DNA of 64,000 bases from Endobugula sp965225895 (GTDB taxonomy: Bacteria; Pseudomonadota; Gammaproteobacteria; Pseudomonadales; Cellvibrionaceae), in NCBI GenBank assembly GCA_965225895.1, contig CBDDBR010000011.1, positions 1,612,001 to 1,676,000 of the forward strand, written 5' to 3'. Both the position numbers and the translations under genes were made by a program. Of this stretch, positions 27,257 through 35,024 are shown piece after piece; position 1 is the first letter of the stretch, and every line of letters begins with the position of its first letter. Below the pieces are notes generated by a model. The model did not search any database, was not told where the DNA came from, and worked only from the letters and a program-made list of their open reading frames with translations.

Positions 27257-28467
27257 GCATTTTCTCTCCATGCTGGAAACGGGTCACTTAACGTTTGCCA
27301 ATACTCTTTGCCTTTTAGCATTTCATCTTCCGTTAGTAGGCAATCATTCAACGCTTGTATCATCGCGTCTTGATCTAATTGTTGACCAATAAATACCAAC
27401 TCTTGACGCATATCTCCAAAAGGCTCCACCCATTGTTTTTCTATACTGGCTAAGTATTCCTTATCTGTAGGCCAATCTTTTTTCGGAATAGCTTTCCAAA
27501 ACATACCTGCAAAACCATAATGCGCTGTTCCGCCTGCTTGACTCCATTGCCCTGCAAACTCTGGTCGAGAAGCCAACCAAAAATAGCCTTTCGAGCGAAT
27601 GAGCTTGCCAAAATGTTCGGTGTTATGAAGTAATGTATGAAATTTTTTCGGATGAAATGGACGTCGAGCGCTGTAACTAAAACTAGCAATACCGTACTCT
27701 TCAGTTTCTGGTACATGCTCCCCGCGCATTTCTTTTAACCAACCTGGCGCTTGCTGTGCACGCTCAAAATCAAATAAACCCGTGCTCAGTACCGAAGCAG
27801 TGTCCACTTGACCATTTTCAATAGGAATAATGCGCGCATGAGTATTGAGCGTTTTAATAATCGCTATCAAACGATCCACGTCGGTAGGTGTCGCTAAATC
27901 GGTTTTACTGATCAGAATAATATCGGCAAACTCTACTTGGTCGACAAGCAGATCCGCTACACTACGCTCATCGTCATCACCCAGCGATTCACCCACGTCC
28001 TGTAAATATTTTGCCTCGTCGTAATCTTTTAAAAAATTTACAGCATCAACAACGGTTACCATCGTGTCTAAGGCGGCAACATCTGATAGCGACAAGCCAT
28101 CTTCGTCTTCAAAAGTAAATGTTTCTGCAACAGGCAGCGGCTCAGAAATACCCGTTGACTCAATCACTAAATAATCAAAACGGCCTTCTTTCGCCAGATT
28201 ATTTACTTCTATTAATAAGTCTTCTCGTAACGTACAACAAATACAGCCGTTACTCATTTCTACGAGTTTTTCATCGCTGCGATTAAGCGAGACATCATTA
28301 TGAATCATCGCTGCATCAATATTGATTTCACTCATATCATTCACAATAACCGCCACTTTTTTGCCTTCGCGATTATGTAAAATATGACTGAGCACTGTGG
28401 TTTTACCCGCGCCCAAAAAACCTGAAAGCACCGTAACGGGCAATCGCGGCTGACAACTATTATTCAT
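27253..28467 (-). CDS. COG0523 (CobW/ZigA-type) zinc metallochaperone GTPase
   Basis: A G3E-family GTPase thought to deliver zinc to client proteins when zinc is scarce. About 404 residues. Walker A is in SGFLGAGKTT (~residue 20), the metal motif is NGCICC (CxCC, ~residue 65), and the guanine motif reads SKTD. A C-terminal CobW_C domain follows. Start taken at ATG 28467 (MNNSCQPRLPVTVLSGF), with AAGG upstream, 13 bp after the MerC-like gene. COG0523 proteins of the YciC/ZigA type are under Zur control, matching the boxes upstream. Confidence 0.9.
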   Translation of the reverse strand: MNNSCQPRLPVTVLSGFLGAGKTTVLSHILHNREGKKVAVIVNDMSEINIDAAMIHNDVSLNRSDEKLVEMSNGCICCTLREDLLIEVNNLAKEGRFDYLVIESTGISEPLPVAETFTFEDEDGLSLSDVAALDTMVTVVDAVNFLKDYDEAKYLQDVGESLGDDDERSVADLLVDQVEFADIILISKTDLATPTDVDRLIAIIKTLNTHARIIPIENGQVDTASVLSTGLFDFERAQQAPGWLKEMRGEHVPETEEYGIASFSYSARRPFHPKKFHTLLHNTEHFGKLIRSKGYFWLASRPEFAGQWSQAGGTAHYGFAGMFWKAIPKKDWPTDKEYLASIEKQWVEPFGDMRQELVFIGQQLDQDAMIQALNDCLLTEDEMLKGKEYWQTLSDPFPAWRENA

Positions 28468-28480
28468 ACCAAGATACCTT

Positions 28481-28864
28481 TTAATACGCTGTAGAATTTT
28501 GCGGAATCGACAAGAGACGACGGCGATTAATAACATGAAGTGTTATTAATAAAACGCCCCCAATCACTGTTGCGGTTTGCTCAAAACCTTCACCAAAACG
28601 CTCTTCAAAAACAATCGCCGATAACATAGCGCCAACACCACATACGGCGAGTACTAATAATGTCCAATCTGATTGGCGTTTGATAATTGATAGCACCGCC
28701 AAGAACGCCAATATCACAACAGGAATGAGTAACAGTTGATGAATCCACTCGGACTCCAACAGAAGTAAACCACCCCCAAAAAAACCAGATGCCACCAACA
28801 GCGGCGTTAATAAACAATGGCATACACACAACCCCGAACAGGCTGCACCCGCTATATCTTTCAT
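28481..28864 (-). CDS. MerC-domain membrane protein, first gene of the zinc operon
   Basis: A 127-residue inner-membrane protein with four helices. The paired cysteines CSGLCVCHCLLTPLL near the N-terminus are the MerC signature. MerC proteins carry mercuric ions, but many homologues lie in Zur-controlled operons without mercury genes. There are no mer genes here, so a role in zinc or another soft metal is more likely. Directly downstream of two Zur-like boxes. Confidence 0.8.
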   Translation of the reverse strand: MKDIAGAACSGLCVCHCLLTPLLVASGFFGGGLLLLESEWIHQLLLIPVVILAFLAVLSIIKRQSDWTLLVLAVCGVGAMLSAIVFEERFGEGFEQTATVIGGVLLITLHVINRRRLLSIPQNSTAY

Positions 28865-28901
28865 ACAAACAACCTCAATACATATCCCAAACCAAGAGAA
28901 A

Positions 28902-28916
28902 TGTTATAACATAACA
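28902..28916. promoter_or_regulatory. Zur box 1
   Basis: TGTTATAACATAACA, a perfect 6-3-6 palindrome preceded by GAAA. It matches the gammaproteobacterial Zur consensus (GAAATGTTATANTATAACATTTC). It lies 37 bp upstream of the MerC-like gene. Confidence 0.85.
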
Positions 28917-28973
28917 AAATAAAAACGGGATACTACCTCAAAACAAAGCATTGCGTCTACATCAAAAAAAGAA

Positions 28974-28988
28974 TGTTATAACATAACC
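28974..28988. promoter_or_regulatory. Zur box 2
   Basis: TGTTATAACATAACC, sharing the 13-bp core GTTATAACATAAC with box 1. The cores are 72 bp apart, close to seven helical turns, which would allow two Zur dimers on the same face of the DNA. Confidence 0.8.
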
Positions 28989-29298
28989 ACTAAAAATTAG
29001 TGCTAACGTAGCCAAACATCAACGTGAAAAACACATAAAGATAGATGTAGCGAGCACGCAAAAATACAAAGGGATTAATTATCGGTGTTGTAGAAGCCAT
29101 TGAACATTATTAAAAAGGGAGTGATGGCCGCACCCCCTCATTATTTTGGATTAATTATATTAAGCAATCACTGCAAATACGCACGCTAAAACCACTCTCG
29201 TTTTACCCACCAAAAGCCTCATTGCAAAAAATTGCTAATTTCAACCTCAATGAGACTCGTTATTTTGTGATAGACATTAACTATTCTACTTACTTATT

Positions 29299-30681
29299 TT
29301 ATTCATCAGGTAATTTCCATTTTAATTTTTTCTCAATAGCTGTAATCATCAAACTGGCAATATCTTGCTCTGTTGCCGTCTCAATCCCTTCCAAACCAGG
29401 GGACGAATTTACCTCAAGTAATAACGGCCCTTTGTTTGAACGAATAATGTCAACACCTGCAACCGACAAGCCCATCACTTTGGCAGCTTTAACAGCCAGA
29501 CTCCGCTCTTCTTTCGTCACCTTAACAATTTTAGCGGAACCTCCCTGATGAATATTAGCCCTAAACTCTCCTGGTGCCGCAGAACGTTCAATAGCGGCAA
29601 CCACCTTCCCGTTAATCACAAAGCAACGCAAGTCTTTCCCTTCTGCTTCCTTCACGAACTCCTGAACCAACAAGTTAGCTTTTAATGATTTAAAAGCATT
29701 AATAACAGACTCAGCTGCCTTGCGAGTTTCAGCTAACACAACGCCTCTTCCTTGCGTGCCTTCCAAAAGTTTTACAATCAAAGGGGCACCGCCAACCATA
29801 TCAATTAAATCATTGGTATCAACAGGTGAATTCGCAAAACCAGAAGTAGGAATATCTAAACCAGACTCTTGCAATAGCTGCAAAGAAAACAATTTATCTC
29901 GCGACTGGCTAATAGCAGCAGAACCATTTAGCGCAAAAATACCCAAACTTTCAAAATGTCGCGTCAATGCACAACCATAAAAAGTCATACTAGGTCTAAT
30001 TCGAGGAATAACAGCATCCACATCATTAAGGATTCTTCCTCCTCTATAATGCACTTCGGGTGTTTCGGCATCCAACTTCATATAACATTGCTTGATATTA
30101 AAAAACTCTACTTCATGACCACGAGCAAGCCCAGCTTCCACTATACGCTGATTACTATAAAGCTCAGGATTACTCGCTAGAATGCCAATCTTTAGCCCAG
30201 AAGGCTTAATAAGTTTTTTTCCGTAAAGCGCTTTTATTTCTTCAGCTGCTTTATCGCCCAAAAGAAAACTCGCCGAAGGATCAACGAGCATACGGTTTTG
30301 CATTGCCTCTCTCCCGAGCAACATTCGATACCCCATCGAGTCACGATTGGTTAACGTAACCTCAATATCAAAAACATGCTCGCCAATTTCCATTGGGACT
30401 TTAATCACATAACGCTTTTCTGATGTTCCTGATGAACTTTTTACTGTTCGTCTATCAACAATTGGGGCTTCGCAGCGAATAGCTGTCTTGCGATTAAGCT
30501 GTAAAGGATGAATCTCAAAACTCACCCATGTTTGCATATCGCGTGTAAAGGTACGAATATCAAACGCATGAATAGACGATGTTTTCGCACCAGAATCAAC
30601 ACGCGCCTTGACTGCAGAAATTCCCAAACTAGGAAATGCGCACCACTCCTCACTACCAATAATTATTTTTTCATTAAGCAT
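29299..30681 (-). CDS. Fusion of RimB-like retropepsin and RimK-like ATP-grasp ligase
   Basis: 460 residues. The N-terminal ~145 residues are an ATP-dependent zinc protease (COG4067, RimB-like) domain with the aspartyl-protease motif ARVDSGAKTSSIHA. The C-terminal ~295 residues are RimK: NGSAAISQSRDKLFSLQLL, PLIVKLLEGTQGRGVVLAE (ATP-grasp), DLRCFVINGKVVAAIER and LLLEVNSSPGLEGIE. RimK adds glutamates to the C-terminus of ribosomal protein S6, and RimB trims such tails. Here writer and eraser are in one polypeptide. Domain calls are firm; the substrate is inferred. Confidence 0.88.
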   Translation of the reverse strand: MLNEKIIIGSEEWCAFPSLGISAVKARVDSGAKTSSIHAFDIRTFTRDMQTWVSFEIHPLQLNRKTAIRCEAPIVDRRTVKSSSGTSEKRYVIKVPMEIGEHVFDIEVTLTNRDSMGYRMLLGREAMQNRMLVDPSASFLLGDKAAEEIKALYGKKLIKPSGLKIGILASNPELYSNQRIVEAGLARGHEVEFFNIKQCYMKLDAETPEVHYRGGRILNDVDAVIPRIRPSMTFYGCALTRHFESLGIFALNGSAAISQSRDKLFSLQLLQESGLDIPTSGFANSPVDTNDLIDMVGGAPLIVKLLEGTQGRGVVLAETRKAAESVINAFKSLKANLLVQEFVKEAEGKDLRCFVINGKVVAAIERSAAPGEFRANIHQGGSAKIVKVTKEERSLAVKAAKVMGLSVAGVDIIRSNKGPLLLEVNSSPGLEGIETATEQDIASLMITAIEKKLKWKLPDE

Positions 30682-31083
30682 ACTAAAGCCTCCCCATATA
30701 GGGCTGATTCTGCAAAGAAAGAAATTCTGGAAACAAATAGAAAATCACAAAAAAGTGATTAACAGAAGTGGCCTTAAGAATTCACACAATTCGAGCAGAA
30801 GGTTGTTATTGCTTACGCGCCTTCTGAACGATGAGAAAACGCTTGGGCTAGATATTCATATATTCTCTAAAAACAATAAATTTTCAGCGCGGATTTTATG
30901 CCGTTTTTTTACAAACTGACAACTATTTTTTAACTTATATAAAAATAATGACTCTTCTAAATTGTTAAAATACACACCCACATAAAAATATGCATCTCTA
31001 ATAGAAACAAACACCCAACTAAATACTCTCATTGCCAACAATTGCCACTCTCTTTCACTAGTAAATAACCTAAACCTAACACC

Positions 31084-31095
31084 ATTGTCGACAAT
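31084..31095. promoter_or_regulatory. Operator-like palindrome ATTGTCGACAAT, copy 1
   Basis: Perfect 12-bp palindrome ~160 bp upstream of the aconitase start. Identical to copy 2. It resembles operators of GntR-family regulators of propionate/citrate metabolism, from memory; the regulator itself is not in the window. Confidence 0.6.
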
Positions 31096-31166
31096 AACCC
31101 CCGACATAGGGACCCAAAAGTCAAGAAATCCGTAATTTAACTTGCAAAACAAACCAAAAATGGATT

Positions 31167-31178
31167 ATTGTCGACAAT
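31167..31178. promoter_or_regulatory. Operator-like palindrome ATTGTCGACAAT, copy 2
   Basis: Identical to copy 1, with centres 83 bp apart (about eight helical turns), 70 bp before the aconitase start. Two spaced copies fit cooperative or looping repression of the downstream gene. Confidence 0.6.
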
Positions 31179-31247
31179 ATGATTTTAAGAAACACATTCC
31201 GCCTTTTTAAAAACACGTATAAAATAGCTATTAGAGTATGAACCTCA

Positions 31248-33971
31248 ATGAATAATGTCATCCATTTCGAACCGTCTGATTCTATAAAAAACCTTCCAAA
31301 AACAGAGCTGCGCTTTCATAGCTTGCCTCATACCGCGGAATTATTTGGTATTAAACTTGATGAATTACCTTTTTCACTACGCCCTATACTCGAGGGCATT
31401 GCCCGCAACGTAGGGCAAAACGGTGTCACTGAAGAACAAGTTAAGGCACTTGGAAACTGGGCGGAACATCGAGGAACACAGCCTGTAGAAATTCCCTTTA
31501 CCGCAGGGCGCGTCATTATGCATGACCTAAGCGGCACACCTGCCATTGTTGATTTTGCGGCTATGCGCTCGGCGGTTCAACGACTCGGCCTAGACCCTAC
31601 AATTATCGAGCCTCTCGTACGTGCAGACCTTGTTATCGACCATACGGTTACCATGGACAATACGGGCAGCCCCGCTTCTCTTAGAATTAATGGTGAACTA
31701 GAAGCAGAAAGAAACAAGGAACGTTATGCCTTTTTAAAATGGGGCGCGCAGGCATTTAAAACCATTCGAATTATCCCTCCACAAACAGGTATTGTTCACC
31801 AAGTTAACTTGGAATACCTAGCAAAAGGTTATCTCGAAATTGATGGATTAATAGTGCCAGATACGCTGATTGGCATGGATAGCCATACGCCGATGGCTAA
31901 CGCTTTGGGCATTGCTGGTTGGGGCGTTGGCGGTATTGAAGCTGGCGCTTCCATGCTAGGGCAACCCATGCAAATGCTCGCCCCTGAAGTCGTCGGTGTT
32001 GAACTCACTGGCGCATTACGAGAAGGCGTAACCGCCACAGACTTAGTGCTCACTATTACCGAAATGCTAAGAAATTACCCTGCGGGCGTCGTCGGCAAAT
32101 TTGTTGAATACATTGGCGAAGGAACGGCTAACCTCTCCCTGCCCGATCGAGCAACCATTGCCAATATGGCGCCTGAATATGGCGCAACCATGGGCTTTTT
32201 TCCATTCGATGAAATCGCTGCTGAATACTTAACAGCAACAGGCCGAGACGGCGATCTACCGCTGGCTTTTTACAAAGCACAACATATGGTGTGGACACCC
32301 GACCAGTCGTTGCCATGTTACACCGACCTTCTTCATCTTGATTTATCCACTGTTGAACCGTCTGTAGCAGGCCCTAAGAAACCTCAAGACAGATTACCCC
32401 TAACTGAAATAGGTAATGCTTTCAAAAAGGCGGCCGCTGAAAGTGAGCGCAGCCCCGAAGTCGCCAAAGTCATCCCAATGAAAACAGACGAAGCAGGTAT
32501 TTTTGCACCACTACCCGAAAGAGAATTAAAAGACGGCGACATTGTGATTGCAGCAATCACAGCCTGCACCAACACCTCTAACCCTGGCTTGCTCATTGCC
32601 GCTGGTCTACTAGCGAAGAAAGTGAATGAACGCGGAATGAAGGTACCTGACGGCGTTAAAACATCACTCGCCCCAGGGTCGCCTGTTGCCACTGACTTTT
32701 TAACCAAAGCAGGCTTACAACAACATTTAGACGCGCTAGGATTTAATACCGCAGGCTATGGCTGTACCACCTGCGTGGGTAATTCAGGCCCATTATCACC
32801 CAGTATAGAAACAGCATTGCAAGAGCACGACATCATTGTCTCCTCCGTGTTATCGGGTAATCGAAATTTTGAAGGTCGTGTACACCCCGATGTTGACACC
32901 AACTTTCTAATGTCGCCACCTCTAGTCGTTGCTATGGCGATAGCAGGCAATGTCAATATTGATGTAAGTACTCAACCCATTGGGCAAGACGCGAACGGCA
33001 ATAATGTTTTTCTTAAAGACATCTGGCCTAGCAATGCCGAAGTCATCCAAACCATGGGGGAGTGTATAGACCCCAAAGCCTTCAGAGAAACCTATGAGAA
33101 TTCATTAGATGGCCCCGACACGTGGCAAAATCTAGCATCGCCCACTGGCCCTGTTTATGACTGGGATGCCAATTCAACCTACATTCAAGAAGTTTCTTTT
33201 TTCGATGGTTTCTCACTGGATACACCTAAAGACTCGCTAAACAATATTGCAGGCGCACGCATGTTAGTGATGTGTGATGACAACACCACGACTGACCATA
33301 TTTCACCCGTCAGTCGTATACGCCCAGATTCACCTTCTGGCGAATACTTGAGCTCACAAGGTGTGGCAGAGGGTGAGATGACATCGCTAGGCGCACGCCG
33401 AGGTAATCACCACGTGATGCTACGCAGTATTTTCGGCAATGTTAAAGCCAGAAACCTCATGTTGCCAAATACCACAGGCGCAGTAACCCACTACTATTCT
33501 GATAAAGGCCAACCAAGCAAAATGTCAATTTACGATGCCGCTTCTCGCTACCAAGAAGAAGGCACCGACACACTTGTGTTTGGCGGCAAACTGTATGGCA
33601 CAGGATCGTCACGGGATTGGGCGGCAAAAGGCCCTGCCTTACTTGGCGTTAAGGCCATTATCGCCGAAAGTTTTGAGCGTATTCACAAATCTAATCTAGT
33701 AGGGATGGGCGTATTACCGTTGCAATTACCGAAAGAAATAACGCTCCCCTCTCTCAAGCTAGATGGATCAGAAACCTTCGATCTAAACGGTATTGACACA
33801 CTTGCACCTAGAGGCTCAGTGGAACTAACCATTCACAGAGCGGATGATTCATCACAAACACTCGAACTTCTATCGCGTGTGGATACCTCATCCGAACTCA
33901 ATCAAATACGCCACAAAGGTATTTTACCCATGGTGCTGCGAGATATTATTTCCAAGACAAATAACACGTAA
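31248..33971 (+). CDS. acnA: Aconitate hydratase, AcnA type
   Basis: Iron-sulfur enzyme interconverting citrate and isocitrate. 907 residues, slightly longer than E. coli AcnA. Cluster cysteines are in TACTNTSNP and GYGCTTCVGNSG. Other active-site blocks are PDTLIGMDSHTPM, DDNTTTDHISP, RRGNHHVML and YGTGSSRDWAAKGP. It is monocistronic, with two palindromic operators upstream. Separation from AcnD-type methylcitrate dehydratases by motif reading favours AcnA, but a role in the methylcitrate cycle cannot be excluded given the operator type. Confidence 0.9.
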   Translation: MNNVIHFEPSDSIKNLPKTELRFHSLPHTAELFGIKLDELPFSLRPILEGIARNVGQNGVTEEQVKALGNWAEHRGTQPVEIPFTAGRVIMHDLSGTPAIVDFAAMRSAVQRLGLDPTIIEPLVRADLVIDHTVTMDNTGSPASLRINGELEAERNKERYAFLKWGAQAFKTIRIIPPQTGIVHQVNLEYLAKGYLEIDGLIVPDTLIGMDSHTPMANALGIAGWGVGGIEAGASMLGQPMQMLAPEVVGVELTGALREGVTATDLVLTITEMLRNYPAGVVGKFVEYIGEGTANLSLPDRATIANMAPEYGATMGFFPFDEIAAEYLTATGRDGDLPLAFYKAQHMVWTPDQSLPCYTDLLHLDLSTVEPSVAGPKKPQDRLPLTEIGNAFKKAAAESERSPEVAKVIPMKTDEAGIFAPLPERELKDGDIVIAAITACTNTSNPGLLIAAGLLAKKVNERGMKVPDGVKTSLAPGSPVATDFLTKAGLQQHLDALGFNTAGYGCTTCVGNSGPLSPSIETALQEHDIIVSSVLSGNRNFEGRVHPDVDTNFLMSPPLVVAMAIAGNVNIDVSTQPIGQDANGNNVFLKDIWPSNAEVIQTMGECIDPKAFRETYENSLDGPDTWQNLASPTGPVYDWDANSTYIQEVSFFDGFSLDTPKDSLNNIAGARMLVMCDDNTTTDHISPVSRIRPDSPSGEYLSSQGVAEGEMTSLGARRGNHHVMLRSIFGNVKARNLMLPNTTGAVTHYYSDKGQPSKMSIYDAASRYQEEGTDTLVFGGKLYGTGSSRDWAAKGPALLGVKAIIAESFERIHKSNLVGMGVLPLQLPKEITLPSLKLDGSETFDLNGIDTLAPRGSVELTIHRADDSSQTLELLSRVDTSSELNQIRHKGILPMVLRDIISKTNNT

Positions 33972-33979
33972 ACAATCAG

Positions 33980-34011
33980 GCCGAATATCACACTCCTCTT
34001 CAATATTCGGC
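33980..34011 (+). terminator. Hairpin after acnA
   Basis: GCCGAATAT (33980-33988) pairs perfectly with ATATTCGGC (34003-34011), 9 bp after the stop codon. No U-run follows, so it may be a 3' stabiliser or weak terminator. Confidence 0.5.
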
Positions 34012-34130
34012 AACTAAAATCAATGCCCTCATTACACCCATAAGATGAAATTGACATTCAATGAATGACAGAGCCAACATTATGAATAGCATTAATAAAC
34101 AATAAAATTAAGCGATACAAAAATAAAAAA

Positions 34131-34158
34131 GCCCGAAGGCGTTAACCTTCGGGCTTTT
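34131..34158. terminator. Intrinsic terminator beside the orphan groEL tail
   Basis: GCCCGAAGG (34131-34139) pairs with CCTTCGGGC (34146-34154), with T4 on the plus side and T6 on the minus side. On the minus strand it follows the orphan groEL-like end (34183-34200) at ~25 bp, as the functional groEL terminator follows groEL at ~30 bp. It can also stop acnA transcripts. Confidence 0.8.
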
Positions 34159-34183
34159 AGTATTGATAGGTTTTGGAGCAGTT

Positions 34184-34200
34184 TACATCATGCCGCCCAT
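34184..34200 (-). repeat. Orphan copy of the groEL 3' end (17-bp direct repeat, left)
   Basis: TACATCATGCCGCCCAT is identical to 35026-35042, the last codons of groEL. Read on the minus strand it spells M-G-G-M-M-stop, completed here as TAA. Between the copies lie 825 bp with a toxin-antitoxin module. Likely an attachment-site duplication. Confidence 0.7.
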
Positions 34201-34330
34201 TGGCTTGTAACCAATTGTTTTTACAACACATTTTAAATAGAGAAAACAAAGATACCCCACTTGTACCCCACCTTCAAGCTCGTTGTAAACAGTGCCAATA
34301 TCTGGTTTGGACGATAGTGTCGTCTCATCA

Positions 34331-34359
34331 TTCACAAACAAATATTACTATACTATAAT
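34331..34359 (+). promoter_or_regulatory. Promoter of the toxin-antitoxin operon
   Basis: TTCACA (34331-34336), 17-bp spacer, TATAAT (34354-34359): a near-consensus sigma70 promoter ~45 bp before the antitoxin start. Confidence 0.75.
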
Positions 34360-34404
34360 CTGGGTATGAATATTTCACACCGCCAATTCAACGAGGTATT
34401 TTTC

Positions 34405-34662
34405 ATGAGCATGGTAAAAAAAACGTATTCAATAACAGAAACTCTCAATCAGTATGTAGGCCAACGTATCAAGTCTGGAGAATATGCCACTGACAGTGAA
34501 TATGTCCGTGAATTGATTCGACGTGACCAACAAGAAAACAAAGAAATTGCTTATATTCGCTCAAAGTTAGTCGAAGCAGAAAAAAGTGGTTTCACAGATC
34601 AAACAAAAGAAGAAATTTTGGAAGAGTTCAAAACGGAATTGAAAGCTAATGGCGAATTATAA
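34405..34662 (+). CDS. ParD-like ribbon-helix-helix antitoxin
   Basis: 85 residues from MSMVKKTYSITETLNQYVGQ. The N-terminal beta strand and helices resemble ParD DNA-binding antitoxins, and the acidic C-terminal tail (QTKEEILEEFKTELKANGEL) would wrap the toxin. Start ATG 34405 chosen because GAGG lies nine bases upstream; an in-frame ATG at 34366 lacks a ribosome site. It overlaps the toxin start by 14 bases. Typically such antitoxins repress their own promoter. Confidence 0.88.
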   Translation: MSMVKKTYSITETLNQYVGQRIKSGEYATDSEYVRELIRRDQQENKEIAYIRSKLVEAEKSGFTDQTKEEILEEFKTELKANGEL

Positions 34663-34945
34663 ACTTAGCCAAGATGCAAAATCTGACCTTAAGAGAATTT
34701 ATAAACATGGTGTACGTGAATATGGTGAGGCACAAGCGGATAAACATTTCGAAGCTCTTTTTATTCGTTTCGAAGACATAGCGGAAAACCCTTACCACTA
34801 TCAATTGGTCGATCATATCAAAGAAGGCTATCGCAGAAGCCCATGCGGTTCAGATAATATTTATTATCGAATTAAAAATGATATAGCTGAAATAATGAAT
34901 ATTATTGGCAGACAAGATATTGAAAAGAGTTTAAAAAATAATTAA
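34649..34945 (+). CDS. ParE-family toxin
   Basis: 98 residues of the RelE/ParE fold: KLSQDAKSDLKRIYKHGVRE, YGEAQADKHFEALF, ENPYHYQLVDHIKEGYRRSPCGSDNIYYRI and IIGRQDIEK match the ParE pattern. ParE toxins inhibit DNA gyrase; that activity is inferred by family. Translation is coupled to the antitoxin by overlap. The pair sits between two copies of the groEL tail. Confidence 0.88.
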   Translation: MANYKLSQDAKSDLKRIYKHGVREYGEAQADKHFEALFIRFEDIAENPYHYQLVDHIKEGYRRSPCGSDNIYYRIKNDIAEIMNIIGRQDIEKSLKNN

Positions 34946-34967
34946 TTTTGTAAACTCCAAACAAAAA

Positions 34968-34995
34968 CCCCGAAAGTGTTAGCTTTCGGGGTTTT
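34968..34995. terminator. Terminator shared by groEL and the toxin gene
   Basis: CCCCGAAAG (34968-34976) pairs perfectly with CTTTCGGGG (34983-34991), flanked by A5 and T4. It stands between the toxin stop and the convergent groEL stop and can serve both. Confidence 0.85.
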
Positions 34996-35024
34996 ATAGT
35001 CTTCACATATGGCGCGAAAATCTA

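Larger units (their letters stand above)
28865..29298. other. Zinc-operon upstream region (434 bp)
   Basis: Contains the two Zur boxes in its left third. To the right is a 36-codon minus-strand open frame (28990-29100, with a hydrophobic second half and no ribosome site) that I do not call as a gene. Nothing else is clear up to the rimB-rimK stop. Confidence 0.5.
30682..31247. other. Region upstream of the aconitase gene (566 bp)
   Basis: No convincing gene. It holds two copies of a 12-bp palindrome (31084-31095, 31167-31178) close to the aconitase start and is otherwise AT-rich sequence. The left part probably contains the promoter of the minus-strand rimB-rimK gene. Confidence 0.5.

Noticed and set aside
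28481..28864. Mercury resistance determinant
   Set aside because: Only a MerC-like protein is present; no merR, merT, merP or merA, and the control sites are Zur-like.
30856..31152. 98-codon minus-strand frame upstream of the aconitase gene
   Set aside because: No ribosome site, no recognisable domain, and it overlaps an operator palindrome; most likely chance.
31328..32956. Minus-strand open frames opposite the aconitase gene
   Set aside because: Low-complexity Ser/Thr/Pro translations typical of antisense frames; aconitase is unambiguous.
34173..34358. 61-codon frame between the groEL-tail copy and the toxin-antitoxin promoter
   Set aside because: It starts inside the orphan groEL tail, lacks a ribosome site and ends in the -10 box.
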